From positions 186,001-250,000 of the forward strand of contig JAULAW010000013.1 of the NCBI GenBank assembly GCA_032654645.1: a stretch of 64,000 nt of DNA. The letters are read 5' to 3'. This stretch comes from CAITJF01 sp032654645 (GTDB lineage: Bacteria > Pseudomonadota > Gammaproteobacteria > Burkholderiales > Gallionellaceae). The translations under genes and the position numbers were made by a program. Shown here one piece after another: positions 51,655-61,238 of this stretch. The notes under the pieces are model-generated. The model was given only the letters and a program-made list of their open reading frames with translations. It was not told the origin of the DNA and did no database searches. Within the stretch, counting starts at the first letter, position 1. The number at the start of each line of letters is the position of its first letter.

Positions 51655-52379
51655 GAAGTGACATCGTCGAGCGTAGGCTCGTTTTTGCCCGGTTTGGGCA
51701 ATTTGCCATCAATCTTGAGCGGATTATCAGCTCGTTCGAGCTCGTCATCGTGTATCTTGAGATGGGTCTTGCGGCGCGGCAAATAATGGTTGGCCGGGTG
51801 CGTGCCCCATTCCGGCATCAGCGCATAACCGCCATTCTCACGTATCGCCTGCGACACCGCCGACTCGGGGTCGTGGATGTCACCGAACAACCGCGCGCCG
51901 GATGGGCATGCCTTGACACAGGACGGCTTGCGGTCAATTTCCGCCAGCGAGGTATCGTAAATGCGATCCACGCACAAAGTGCATTTCTTCATCACCTTTT
52001 GCTTTTCATCCAGTTCGCGTGCTCCATATGGGCAGGCCCAGGTGCAATACTTGCAGCCTATGCATTTGTCGTAATCCACCAGCACGATGCCATCCTGCTT
52101 GCGTTTGTAGGAAGCGCCCGTCGGACAAACCGGCACACAGGGCGGGTCTTCGCAATGCAGGCAGGATTTGGGGAAGTGCACAATCTCGGTGTTGGGATAT
52201 TGCCCCACTTCAAAAGTCTGCACACGATTAAAGAACGTGCCCGTCGGATCGGCGCCATAAGGGTTCTCGTCGCACAGCGGTCCGGCTGCACCGGACGTGT
52301 TCCATTCCTTGCAACTGGTCACGCAGGCATGACAACCCACGCAAACATTGAGGTCGATGACCAAGGCGAGCTGGGTCAT
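51648..52379 (-). CDS. soeB: SoeB, iron-sulfur subunit of sulfite dehydrogenase
   Basis: 243 residues with four ferredoxin clusters (CVGCHACVTSC, CLHCEDPPC, CIGCKYCTWAC, CTLCVDR with later Cys). No export signal, which fits a cytoplasmic enzyme. Its start overlaps the soeA stop by 4 nt. Confidence 0.93.
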   Translation of the reverse strand: MTQLALVIDLNVCVGCHACVTSCKEWNTSGAAGPLCDENPYGADPTGTFFNRVQTFEVGQYPNTEIVHFPKSCLHCEDPPCVPVCPTGASYKRKQDGIVLVDYDKCIGCKYCTWACPYGARELDEKQKVMKKCTLCVDRIYDTSLAEIDRKPSCVKACPSGARLFGDIHDPESAVSQAIRENGGYALMPEWGTHPANHYLPRRKTHLKIHDDELERADNPLKIDGKLPKPGKNEPTLDDVTSW

Positions 52380-55318
52380 TTCTCCCCACCTTTTTTCCCG
52401 CCGCCAAAGTAAGCCAGCCAGCCTGGGCGCTCAGCCATACCCGGCACGGCTTGCAGCGGCTCGAATTGTGGCGATGACTGTTGCGGCTCGTCGGCGCCAG
52501 CCGGATAAATGCGCACCCGCACGTCGTACCAGGCAGCCTGCCCGGTGATCGGGTCGGAATTGGAATAACGTGTGCCGTCTGGATTGGCAGGCAGTTCCTC
52601 GGAGATCAGATGATTCAGCAAAAAACCCTGCTGCGACTCGTTCGCATCGGGTGATAAATTCCAGGAGCCCGCCGCCTTGCCGATGGCATTCCAGGTCCAT
52701 ACCGTGCCCGGCTCGACCGCCTCGGAATATCTCGCCATGCAGCGCACCTTGCCCCATTGCGATTCCACCCACATCCAGCCACCGTCCGCAATACCTGCGT
52801 CCTGTGCGGTGAGCGGATTAACGTACAGATAATTGTGCGCATGGATCTGGCGCAGCCAGGCATTTTGCGAATCCCAGGAGTGATACATAGCCATCGGCCG
52901 CTGGGTCACTGCCGCAAGCGGGTATTTGTGCTTGTCGCTGGCCTGCATTTCCAGCGGCTCGTAGAAAAATGGCAGCGGGTCGAAATAAGTTTCGATGCGC
53001 TTGGCCAGATGGGGCGGCGGCTTGCGCGTGATGCCCCGGCCTTGCGCGGCCAGGCGGAATTTTTGCAGCACTTCGGAATACAGGTGGATCAGGATAGGTT
53101 CGGCATAGCGCGTGATGCGGTTGCGCTGCGACCATTCGAGATAACCCTTGTTCCAGTTGCGCATGTACTGGTAGGAACGCGGCAACTTGTGGTGGTACAC
53201 ACAGTTGTTTTGCGCGTACATCTCCCACTGTTTCGAATTGGGTTCACCGCGCATGAACTTCTCGCCGCCCTTGCCGCGCCAGCCCGACAGGAATCCAATT
53301 CCCGACCCCGGCTCGGTCTCCCAGTTCACGATGAAATCGGGATAGTCGCGAAATTTGCGCTTGCCTTCCCCGGTAACGAAGGCAGGCAGTTTCAGGCGCG
53401 TGCCGAGTTCGATCAGCACTTCCTGAAAAGGCTTGCACTCGCCTGTTGGCGGCAACACCGGAATGCGCACCGCATCCACCGGGCCATCGAATTCAGAAAT
53501 CGGCCGGTCCAGCATGGACATCACATCATGGCGCTCCAGATAAGTGGTGTCCGGCAAAATCAAATCGGCGAATGCGGTGGTCTCCGAATGGAAAGCATCA
53601 CACACCACGATGAACGGGATTTTATGTTCGCCGCTCCCGTCCTTGTCACAGAGCATTTTCCTGACCTCGACCGTATTCATCGTCGAGTTCCAGCCCATGT
53701 TGGCCATGAAGATCAGCAGCGTGTCTATCCGGTACGGGTCACCGCGCCAGGCATTGGTAATGACGTTGTGCATCAGCCCATGCACCGACAGCGGATACTC
53801 CCAGGAAAACCCCTTGTCGATGCGCACCGGGCTGCCATCCGTATTGACGAACAGATCATCCGGGTCAGACGGCCAACCCAGTGGCATACCGTCCAGCGGC
53901 GTGTTTGGCCTAACCGCCAGCGGCGTATTGGGCGTGCGCGCGCAGGGCGGGATAGGGCGCGGAAAAGGTGTCTTGTGGCGAAACCCGCCGGGGCGGTCGA
54001 TGGTGCCGAGCAGTGTCATCAGAATGGCCAGCGAGCGTATCGTCTGGAAGCCGTTTGAATGCGCCGCCAAACCGCGCATGGCATGGAAGGCCACCGGATT
54101 GCCGGTAATGCTGTTGTGCTCCTTGCCCCAGGAATCCGTCCAGGCAATCGGCAATTCGATCTTCTGGTCGCGCGCGGTGATGCCCATTTCGTGCGCCAGA
54201 CGGCTGATGGTTGCGGCAGGGATGCCGGTGATCTGTTCCGCCCACTCCGGCGTGTAATCCTTTACGCGCTCTTGCAGCAACTGGAACGCGGGCTTGACCG
54301 GCGTACCATCCGGCAATTTGAATTCGCCGAACAGGTACGGGTCGGCACTCTCGCTGTGCGTGACTACCGGCTTGTCGGTATTGCGATCCCACCAAAGTTT
54401 GTTCTGCGGGTCGTAGCAACCCTCTTCTTCCGGTACTTCGGTGCGCACGAACATCCCGAACTCGTCATGCTTGTCGTCGAGATTCACCAATTGTCCGGAG
54501 TTGGTGTAACGCACCAGAAATTCGCGATCATACAAACCGAGCGCGATGATTTCATGGATCAGCGCGAGCAGCAGCGCGCCGTCGGTGCCGGGGCGGATCG
54601 GCACCCATTCATCGGCGATGGCCGAGTAACCGGTGCGCACCGGATTGATGGTGATGAAGCGCCCGCCTTCGCGTTTGAATTTTGAAAGAGCGATCTTCAT
54701 CGGATTGGAGTGATGGTCTTCCGCCGTACCGATCATCACGAACAGCTTGGCGCGCTCCAGGTCCGGCCCGCCGAATTCCCAGAACGAACCGCCGATGGTA
54801 TAGATCATCCCGGCAGCCATGTTCACCGAACAGAGACCGCCGTGTGCGGCATAGTTGGGCGTGCCGAACTGGCGCGCGAACATGCCGGTCAGCGCCTGCA
54901 TCTGGTCGCGTCCGGTGAACAGGGCAAATTTCTTCGGGTCGGTGGCGCGTATTTTTCCCAGCCGCTCGGCAAGCATGCTGAAAGTTTCTTCCCAGCTTAT
55001 TTCCTCGAATTCTCCCGCACCGCGTTCCGCCCCCGGCTTGCGCCGCAACGGCCTGGTCAGCCGTGCGGGCGAGTATTGTTTCATGATGCCGGCACTGCCC
55101 TTGGCGCAAATCACGCCGTGGTTGAGCGGATGATCCGGGTTGCCGTCTATGTAGCGCACCTCGCCGTTGCGCAGGTGGACGCGGATGCCGCAGCGGCACG
55201 CGCACATATAGCAGGTGGTGGTGCGCACCTCGACTCTTGCATCCGGCACAGGCGATGCCACAGGATCGTGCAGCGGGAATATCGTGCTCTGCGAGTCGCC
55301 AAAATTGTGGGTTTTCAT
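52376..55318 (-). CDS. soeA: SoeA, molybdopterin catalytic subunit of cytoplasmic sulfite dehydrogenase
   Basis: 980 residues from MKTHNFGDSQ. [4Fe-4S] motif CYMCACRCGIRV near 37-48, GVICAKG near 70, molybdopterin-binding blocks through the middle, and a C-terminal dinucleotide-binding domain. No twin-arginine signal, unlike periplasmic relatives such as PsrA/PhsA; this supports the SoeABC assignment, direct oxidation of sulfite to sulfate in the cytoplasm, the step after rDsr. An upstream in-frame start at 55402 exists but is not favoured. Paired boxes at 55421-55462. Confidence 0.92.
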   Translation of the reverse strand: MKTHNFGDSQSTIFPLHDPVASPVPDARVEVRTTTCYMCACRCGIRVHLRNGEVRYIDGNPDHPLNHGVICAKGSAGIMKQYSPARLTRPLRRKPGAERGAGEFEEISWEETFSMLAERLGKIRATDPKKFALFTGRDQMQALTGMFARQFGTPNYAAHGGLCSVNMAAGMIYTIGGSFWEFGGPDLERAKLFVMIGTAEDHHSNPMKIALSKFKREGGRFITINPVRTGYSAIADEWVPIRPGTDGALLLALIHEIIALGLYDREFLVRYTNSGQLVNLDDKHDEFGMFVRTEVPEEEGCYDPQNKLWWDRNTDKPVVTHSESADPYLFGEFKLPDGTPVKPAFQLLQERVKDYTPEWAEQITGIPAATISRLAHEMGITARDQKIELPIAWTDSWGKEHNSITGNPVAFHAMRGLAAHSNGFQTIRSLAILMTLLGTIDRPGGFRHKTPFPRPIPPCARTPNTPLAVRPNTPLDGMPLGWPSDPDDLFVNTDGSPVRIDKGFSWEYPLSVHGLMHNVITNAWRGDPYRIDTLLIFMANMGWNSTMNTVEVRKMLCDKDGSGEHKIPFIVVCDAFHSETTAFADLILPDTTYLERHDVMSMLDRPISEFDGPVDAVRIPVLPPTGECKPFQEVLIELGTRLKLPAFVTGEGKRKFRDYPDFIVNWETEPGSGIGFLSGWRGKGGEKFMRGEPNSKQWEMYAQNNCVYHHKLPRSYQYMRNWNKGYLEWSQRNRITRYAEPILIHLYSEVLQKFRLAAQGRGITRKPPPHLAKRIETYFDPLPFFYEPLEMQASDKHKYPLAAVTQRPMAMYHSWDSQNAWLRQIHAHNYLYVNPLTAQDAGIADGGWMWVESQWGKVRCMARYSEAVEPGTVWTWNAIGKAAGSWNLSPDANESQQGFLLNHLISEELPANPDGTRYSNSDPITGQAAWYDVRVRIYPAGADEPQQSSPQFEPLQAVPGMAERPGWLAYFGGGKKGGEK

Positions 55319-55420
55319 AAAACCTTGTTGGAAATTTAGTGCCGGATCGCGGCCATTTCGGGCGGAAAGCGACCATTTTTGAATGTGCTCCAGTATGCAC
55401 AACTGATAGCCCCGCTATCC

Positions 55421-55462
55421 ATAGCCGTAATGAGCTATTGAACTATAACCCGTAAGAGCTAC
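55421..55462 (-). promoter_or_regulatory. Paired dyad boxes upstream of soeA
   Basis: ATAGCCGTAATGAGCTAT (55421-55438) and ATAACCCGTAAGAGCTAC (55445-55462), 24 bp start to start, 103-144 nt upstream of the soeA start. Both keep the ATARCC and GAGCTA arms. Confidence 0.65.
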
Positions 55463-55497
55463 CCGCTCAGATTTAGCCGAATCGGGAAAGGTATCCC

Positions 55498-57138
55498 TTA
55501 ACTGCCGGATAGCGACAAATATTTTTCCATAAAATATTGTTGCTTTGCCATGTTCCCGATGCGGCCATAAGCGGTGGCCAGGGAGCGATAGGCCGTTTTG
55601 CTCCCGGGATAAATCTCGATCGTGTCATTCAGTTCTTCGATGGCCTGTTGCCATATTATCTCTTTGGCAAGGGGAACCATTCCTTCCTGCCCTGAATTTC
55701 TGACAAACATGAGCGCGGCCTTTTCCCGCCCCACGAGCACCCAATCCGGGTCGCTCTCAAGCACAGCGAGAAGAGGAATAATTTCGCCGGAAAAGCCCAA
55801 TGTGACCGGGGTGACAATGGCCTGAATATCGAATAATTGAATAACGTTTTGCCACCCTTTATCCGCCCTGAAAATGGCGTCGTGCAGCTCTACCGCCCGG
55901 TTCGTACCATAATTTTTTCCGTCCACAAAAACCGTGCGGTCAAGTTCCCAGGCAAGATAACTTCCCAAATGATAAAAATTGAGAATGTTGCCCTGCGCCG
56001 CATGGCGTTTTAGCAACGGCGCGCTTTTATAAGGCGTATTCCCATCATAAATTCCCACCCCCCACATCTTGCTGGTTCCTGTCGCAACGGTTCCCGCTAA
56101 TCCAGCCAGAATCGAAAATATCGCGATTGCTCCATTGCGCCCTGGAGTCCTGGTCAGCCGCATCACCAAAATGCCAAGCGCATTGCTTATCGGCACGAAT
56201 GCGACGATACCCAGAAACGCCGTATTTCTGGCATAGCGAAAAGCCAGAACAGTAAAAAGGACTAAAAGCAGAATATCAACCAAACGCCAAGGACGAGCGA
56301 ATAAAATCGCTATTGCGCCCATTGCCACAATGACCATGAAACGCGGCGCATATTCGGTTTGCATTACGGGTAGAAACTCGGTTATGGATTTGAGCTCCGT
56401 GCTCGACAGGGCAATGTCCACCGGCATCCATAGCTGATGAAACCCGTATGGGTTTAATGTGGAGGCGCCTGCCATGGCAAGCATAATGATGCCCAGAACA
56501 CCCGCAGTTTTTATTTTTTCCGCCGACGATAAAACGGCTTGCAGCGCATATATGCCAAAAACGCCGATCAGGAAAATTGCCGATGGATGCCCCTGGCTGA
56601 GCAGCCAGGTAAAAGCAGGCAAGGGAATAAGCCAGGCAAGTTTTTTGTGCGCGAGATAGTTTTCGAGTAGAAAAATTTCTGCCGCCAGCAACAAGTAAAG
56701 CAAAGTTTCCGGCCTGTAATTCAGCCGTGGCTCGATTACCCATAATGCCAGCGCGATAACCGGCAAGGGTTGCCACCATTCTGTACTCGTTTTGCTGAGG
56801 GCGGCAAAATACAGGCACAATAAAATTCCGCAGCCTATAGCCGCATTGGCGATTGCCATTCCAACAAATCCGGAATAGTGTTCGACCAAATAGTAAAAAA
56901 CGCCAAAACCCCATTCATGAAATTCGCCCGGCTCGCCCAGTCGCGGCAGAATGTAGAACTCGTAGCCCGGAATGCGCATCTGGCGCATCACTTCGCGCCC
57001 GACGACCATGTGCCACCAAATGTCGGGATCAAACAGCTTGCGCAACAGGCTGATGCCAATGAGCAGGAAAAACGCTCCTCGGAAAAGGGTGTTGCGGCCG
57101 GATAGCAGAGTGGCGACCTTCGCCAGATTTAATTGCAT
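55498..57138 (-). CDS. Polytopic membrane protein of unknown function
   Basis: 546 residues with about ten to twelve hydrophobic helices. An early DPDIWWHMVVGREV segment resembles the first loop of GT-C-type membrane glycosyltransferases, where an acidic pair serves catalysis. The C-terminal part is soluble (residues 400-546) and ends in a TPR-like helix pair (YPGSKTAYRSLATAYGRIGN). Sugar transfer is only a guess. It ends 36 nt left of the soeA boxes and probably does not share their control. Confidence 0.7.
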   Translation of the reverse strand: MQLNLAKVATLLSGRNTLFRGAFFLLIGISLLRKLFDPDIWWHMVVGREVMRQMRIPGYEFYILPRLGEPGEFHEWGFGVFYYLVEHYSGFVGMAIANAAIGCGILLCLYFAALSKTSTEWWQPLPVIALALWVIEPRLNYRPETLLYLLLAAEIFLLENYLAHKKLAWLIPLPAFTWLLSQGHPSAIFLIGVFGIYALQAVLSSAEKIKTAGVLGIIMLAMAGASTLNPYGFHQLWMPVDIALSSTELKSITEFLPVMQTEYAPRFMVIVAMGAIAILFARPWRLVDILLLVLFTVLAFRYARNTAFLGIVAFVPISNALGILVMRLTRTPGRNGAIAIFSILAGLAGTVATGTSKMWGVGIYDGNTPYKSAPLLKRHAAQGNILNFYHLGSYLAWELDRTVFVDGKNYGTNRAVELHDAIFRADKGWQNVIQLFDIQAIVTPVTLGFSGEIIPLLAVLESDPDWVLVGREKAALMFVRNSGQEGMVPLAKEIIWQQAIEELNDTIEIYPGSKTAYRSLATAYGRIGNMAKQQYFMEKYLSLSGS

Positions 57139-57201
57139 GAATGAGTTACCTATACCATTGTGATGAAATACCCTGCCGCTCCAATTGATAGTCTATGCAG
57201 G

Positions 57202-57753
57202 TCATGATATTTTTTTTCGCCGCGCTGCCCGCCTGCGCCATTCCAACAGCACCGCCGTATGCCACAGCACGCGCACAACGCAGTAACCCGCGATGGCGAG
57301 GCAGATCGCCAGCAGCGGCAGGCCTATTACAAACTGCTTGCCAAGCGAGACTACCCAATCCAGCATGACGGTGTGCCAGTTGCTCCAGCTCATTTCCGGC
57401 AACGCAAAATGCGCGGTTGACAGGCCATTGTGCTGGCCGGTAACGAATGCGCCAAGCTCATAAGCCAGCACATACAGTGGAACGATGGTAAACGGGTTGG
57501 TGTAGAGCGTGGTGAACAGCGCAACCGGCAGGTTGACGCGGAACAGCACCGCCAGCAATGCAGCGCCTATCATCTGGAACGGTCCGGGAATCAGGCCGCA
57601 GAACATGCCGATAGCGACACCACCCGCCACCGAGCGGCGATGCAAATGCCACAGGTTGGGGTGGTGCAGCCAGGCGCCGAACGGGCGTATCCAGCGGCTT
57701 TGCTCGATGGTTGCGTGGTCAGGCAAAAACTTCCTGAAATATTTTTTCGGCAC
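57202..57753 (-). CDS. DUF2062 domain membrane protein
   Basis: 183 residues. The DUF2062 signature is clear (SVAGGVAIGMFCGLIPGPFQ and LFTTLYTNPFTIVPLYVLAY), with three or four helices. Function unknown in general; often beside competence or glycan genes. Lies between the membrane protein gene and the P-type ATPase gene, divergent from the latter. Confidence 0.9.
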   Translation of the reverse strand: MPKKYFRKFLPDHATIEQSRWIRPFGAWLHHPNLWHLHRRSVAGGVAIGMFCGLIPGPFQMIGAALLAVLFRVNLPVALFTTLYTNPFTIVPLYVLAYELGAFVTGQHNGLSTAHFALPEMSWSNWHTVMLDWVVSLGKQFVIGLPLLAICLAIAGYCVVRVLWHTAVLLEWRRRAARRKKIS

Positions 57754-57879
57754 AGCGCGTTGCTTTCCGGCAAAATCAGAATGGATAGATTACCTGATTG
57801 CGTTGAATATGCCAGCATCGCGAAAGGAAAAGTTATTTATCCTGAAAACCTCGGTTGAAAATGAACCGACAGAGGGCAA

Positions 57880-57960
57880 ACCCTCATCCCCAGCCCTTCC
57901 CCCCGAGGGGGAAGGGAGCAAAACCCCTCTCCCTCGGGGAGAGGGGTTGGGGTGAGGGAG
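57880..57960. repeat. Intergenic CTCTCC/GGAGAG palindromic repeat
   Basis: Two inverted units: CTTCCCCCCGAGGGGGAAG and CCCCTCTCCCTCGGGGAGAGGGG, followed by TTGGGGTGAGGG. Same class as the repeats inside mfd and tilS, and its TTGGGGTGAGGG tail also ends the 83-bp repeats. Lies just upstream of the P-type ATPase. Confidence 0.85.
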
Positions 57961-58024
57961 AAGCTGTGCCCATGTTGCTTTCCCTGTAAATTGCATGTTC
58001 TCAACTGGAGGAATTTAGGTTTAT

Positions 58025-60601
58025 ATGAGCCAGGCAATACCCGATCAACCCGATTTGCGCGGCCTGTCACAAGCTGAAGCGCAGGCTCGGCTGCGTGTGG
58101 AAGGGCCGAACGAGCTGCCCGCAACCGGACAGCGCAACATACTGGCGATTGCGCTTGAAGTGCTGCGCGAACCGATGTTCCTTCTGCTGGTGTGTGCAGG
58201 CGCGATCTACCTGTTACTCGGCGACGTCAGCGATGCCCTGATGCTGCTGGGCTTTGTGTTCGTGGTGATGGGCATCACCATCTATCAGGAACACAAGACC
58301 GAGCGGGTGCTGGAAGCCTTGCGCGACCTGACCAGCCCGCGCGCGCTGGTGCTGCGCGATAGCGTTGAGCAGCGCATTGCCGGGCGCGAAGTGGTGCGCG
58401 GCGATATCCTGATCCTGGCCGAAGGCGACCGTGTAGCGGCGGATGCAGTATTGATTTCATGCAACGACTTTGCGGCGGACGAATCGCTGCTCACCGGCGA
58501 ATCGGTGGCGGTGCGCAAGGTTGCTGTGGCTGATGCGAAGTTTATTCAAACCCACCCCCATCCCACCTTTCCCCCGCCCGGCGGCGACGACCTCCCCTAC
58601 GTCTATTCCGGCACGCTGGTAGTGCAAGGGCACGGCGTGGCGCGTGTGCTGGCGACCGGACCGCACACCGAAATCGGCAAGATCGGCAAGGCATTGCAGG
58701 AACTGGATAGCGGAACCACGCCATTGCAGAAGGAAATCGGTAAGCTGGTGCGCAACCTCGCCATCATCGGCGTATTGCTGAGTTTGCTGCTGATGGTGAT
58801 TTATAGCGTGGTCCGTGGCGACTGGCTGCATGGGCTGCTGTCCGGCATCACGCTGGCGATGTCCATCCTGCCGGAGGAATATCCGGTGGTGCTGGCGGTG
58901 TTCATGGCAATGGGAGCATGGCGCATTTCCAAACATCGGGTACTCACCCGCCGCGTGCCCACGGTGGAGGCGCTGGGTTCGACCACGGTGCTGTGCGTGG
59001 ACAAAACCGGCACACTTACACTAAACCGCATGGTGGTGCAGCAGTTGATTGCGGGTGATGTCTCGTTTGTGGCAAATACTTCGGATTCTCCGCTACCGGA
59101 GGCGTTCCATGAACTGGTCGAGTTCGGCATTCTCGCCAGCGAGACTGCGCCGTTCGATCCGATGGAAAAAGCCATCCACGCACTCGGCTCACTTTGTTTG
59201 TCCACCACCGAACACATCCATCGTGATTGGGTGCTGGCGCATGAATATTCCCTGTCGCCGGAACTGCTCGCGCTGTCGCATGTGTGGCAGGCGCGTGGCC
59301 GCGACGAATATGTGGTGGCGGCAAAAGGCGCACCGGAAGCGGTGGCCGACCTGTGCCACCTGAATGAACAACAGTTGGCGAGACTGGCCGAACAGGTGGA
59401 CACTCTCGCGACGCAAGGTATGCGCGTGTTGGGGGTAGCCCGCGCCAGCTACCGCCCCAGCCCTCACGGTCGTGAATGGCCGGAGATCCAGCATGATTTC
59501 GATTTCGAGTTTCTCGGCCTGATCGGCCTGGCCGACCCGGTGCGCCCTACCGTCACGGCGGCACTCAAGGAGTGCGCTGCTGCGGGCATCCGTGTGGTGA
59601 TGATTACCGGCGACTATTCCGCCACGGCGGCAGCCATTGCAAAACAGATCGGCCTGGACACAGGCAACGGCGGCATCATCAGCGGCTCGGAACTCAGCCA
59701 GATGGACGACGCAACGCTGCGCGAGCGCATCCGCCTCAGCAACATTTACGCGCGCATGGTGCCGGAGCAAAAATTGCGTCTGGTCAACGCGCTCAAGGCG
59801 AATGGCGAAATCGTGGCGATGACCGGCGACGGAGTGAACGATGCGCCCGCGTTGAAAGCCGCGCACATCGGCATCGCCATGGGTGCGCGCGGCACCGATG
59901 TGGCGCGCGAGGCGGCGGCGCTGGTGCTGCTGGACGACGACTTCGCCTCCATCGTGCATGCCGTGCGCCTGGGGCGCGGCATCTTCGACAACCTGCGCAA
60001 GGCGATGGCCTACATTTTCGCCGTGCATATTCCCATCGTCGGCTTGTCGCTGATTCCGCTACTGCTGGGCTGGCCGCCGGTGTTTGCCCCGGTGCACATC
60101 GTGTTTCTGGAAATGATTATCAACCCGGCCTGCTCCATCGCCTTCGAGGCGGAACCGGCGGAACGCGACGTGATGCAGCGCCCGCCGCGCAATCCGCAAC
60201 AACCGCTGTTCGGGAAACACATCCTCCTGCTCAGCCTGCTGCAAGGGGTGTTTGTGCTGCTCGCCACACTCGCAGTGCTGGGCTACACACTGCACAATGG
60301 CGCATCGGAAACACAAGCGCGCGCACTGACTTTCTCCACGCTGATCGTCGGCAACCTCGGGCTGATCCTGGTCAACCGTTCCTGGCAACACACTATCCTG
60401 CGCACGCTCAACAGGCGCAACCCTGCGCTATGGTGGGTGATAAGCGGGGCATTCGGCTTCCTCCTGCTGACCCTGACCCTGCCCTTCCTGCGCGAGGCAT
60501 TCCACTTCGCCCCGGTCACGCCTTACCAACTCGCGCTGTGCTTTGCCGCTGGCTTGTGCAGCGTGCTGTGGTTCGAGATGTACAAGCTCTTCCGGCGTTG
60601 A
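58025..60601 (+). CDS. P-type cation-transporting ATPase, P2 (Ca2+/Mg2+-like)
   Basis: 858 residues. Phosphorylation site DKTGTLTLN near 326, actuator loop LLTGESVAV near 155, MITGDYSATA and MTGDGVNDAPALK hinge motifs near 530 and 600, and about ten helices with six after the catalytic domain. The M4 ion site reads LPEEYPVVL rather than the usual PEGLP, a variant seen in a bacterial P2-like group; the ion cannot be fixed from this. GGAGG lies 13 nt upstream of the ATG, an unusually long spacing. Confidence 0.92.
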   Translation: MSQAIPDQPDLRGLSQAEAQARLRVEGPNELPATGQRNILAIALEVLREPMFLLLVCAGAIYLLLGDVSDALMLLGFVFVVMGITIYQEHKTERVLEALRDLTSPRALVLRDSVEQRIAGREVVRGDILILAEGDRVAADAVLISCNDFAADESLLTGESVAVRKVAVADAKFIQTHPHPTFPPPGGDDLPYVYSGTLVVQGHGVARVLATGPHTEIGKIGKALQELDSGTTPLQKEIGKLVRNLAIIGVLLSLLLMVIYSVVRGDWLHGLLSGITLAMSILPEEYPVVLAVFMAMGAWRISKHRVLTRRVPTVEALGSTTVLCVDKTGTLTLNRMVVQQLIAGDVSFVANTSDSPLPEAFHELVEFGILASETAPFDPMEKAIHALGSLCLSTTEHIHRDWVLAHEYSLSPELLALSHVWQARGRDEYVVAAKGAPEAVADLCHLNEQQLARLAEQVDTLATQGMRVLGVARASYRPSPHGREWPEIQHDFDFEFLGLIGLADPVRPTVTAALKECAAAGIRVVMITGDYSATAAAIAKQIGLDTGNGGIISGSELSQMDDATLRERIRLSNIYARMVPEQKLRLVNALKANGEIVAMTGDGVNDAPALKAAHIGIAMGARGTDVAREAAALVLLDDDFASIVHAVRLGRGIFDNLRKAMAYIFAVHIPIVGLSLIPLLLGWPPVFAPVHIVFLEMIINPACSIAFEAEPAERDVMQRPPRNPQQPLFGKHILLLSLLQGVFVLLATLAVLGYTLHNGASETQARALTFSTLIVGNLGLILVNRSWQHTILRTLNRRNPALWWVISGAFGFLLLTLTLPFLREAFHFAPVTPYQLALCFAAGLCSVLWFEMYKLFRR

Positions 60602-60791
60602 GTAAGCACTACCCATCTTATCGAACCCCGCATGCATCATTTTCCGGCATCCCCTGTTTCCAGCCAAATGGCCGTTAACACAGAAATTCTTGCCACCTGA
60701 TTTTTGACGGCTGACTCGACGCCCAACAAGAAGAAAAACTGGTAGCATGAACCACGCCGTTGGAAGGCGAAGAAACAGAGGAAGATCAAAA

Positions 60792-61187
60792 ATGAATCTG
60801 TTGCTAAAACAAATACTAGTTTGCGTGTTTTTATTTGCGTTAAGCGAACAAGCGGTAGCCAGCCCGTTTTCGGACGCACAGATTGCCTCCAAAAGGGGTG
60901 ATTATGTAAAGGCAGCGGCGATATATAAATCACTGGCAGAGCAAGGCAATGCTTTAGCTCAGTTACTTCTTGGTATGAAATATTACGACGGCAGAGGTGT
61001 TCCCCAGGATTTCGTTCTGGCGCACATGTGGATAGGTCTTGCTGCTGCGAATGCCGATACTAACAAACAGAAAACATACACCCAAATTCGTGATTTAGTG
61101 GCAAAACAAATGACCGCCAACCAGATTGCCGATGCAAAAGAACGCGCCAGAAAATGCACGGTGAACAAATTCAAGGGGTGTTACTGA
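60792..61187 (+). CDS. Secreted Sel1-repeat protein
   Basis: 131 residues from MNLLLKQILVCVFLF (signal peptide, cleavage near AVAS-P). One or two Sel1/TPR-like repeats (YVKAAAIYKSLAEQGNALAQ, then LGMKYYDGRGVPQDFVLAHM). Sel1 repeats mediate protein contacts; no specific role is evident. GAGGAAG precedes the start. Confidence 0.85.
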   Translation: MNLLLKQILVCVFLFALSEQAVASPFSDAQIASKRGDYVKAAAIYKSLAEQGNALAQLLLGMKYYDGRGVPQDFVLAHMWIGLAAANADTNKQKTYTQIRDLVAKQMTANQIADAKERARKCTVNKFKGCY

Positions 61188-61238
61188 GAAAACAGTTGCA
61201 GCCAACCTTCTGCGCAGCCCTTTTATACCGGGCTGCTC

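Noticed and set aside
52757..54058. Long plus-strand open frame inside soeA
   Set aside because: Antisense shadow of a well-supported gene; no domain, ribosome site or family resemblance.
58548..58600. Pro-rich stretch in the P-type ATPase as another repeat insertion
   Set aside because: The stretch lacks the CTCTCC/GGAGAG palindrome, and a Pro/Gly-rich loop is expected there in the family.
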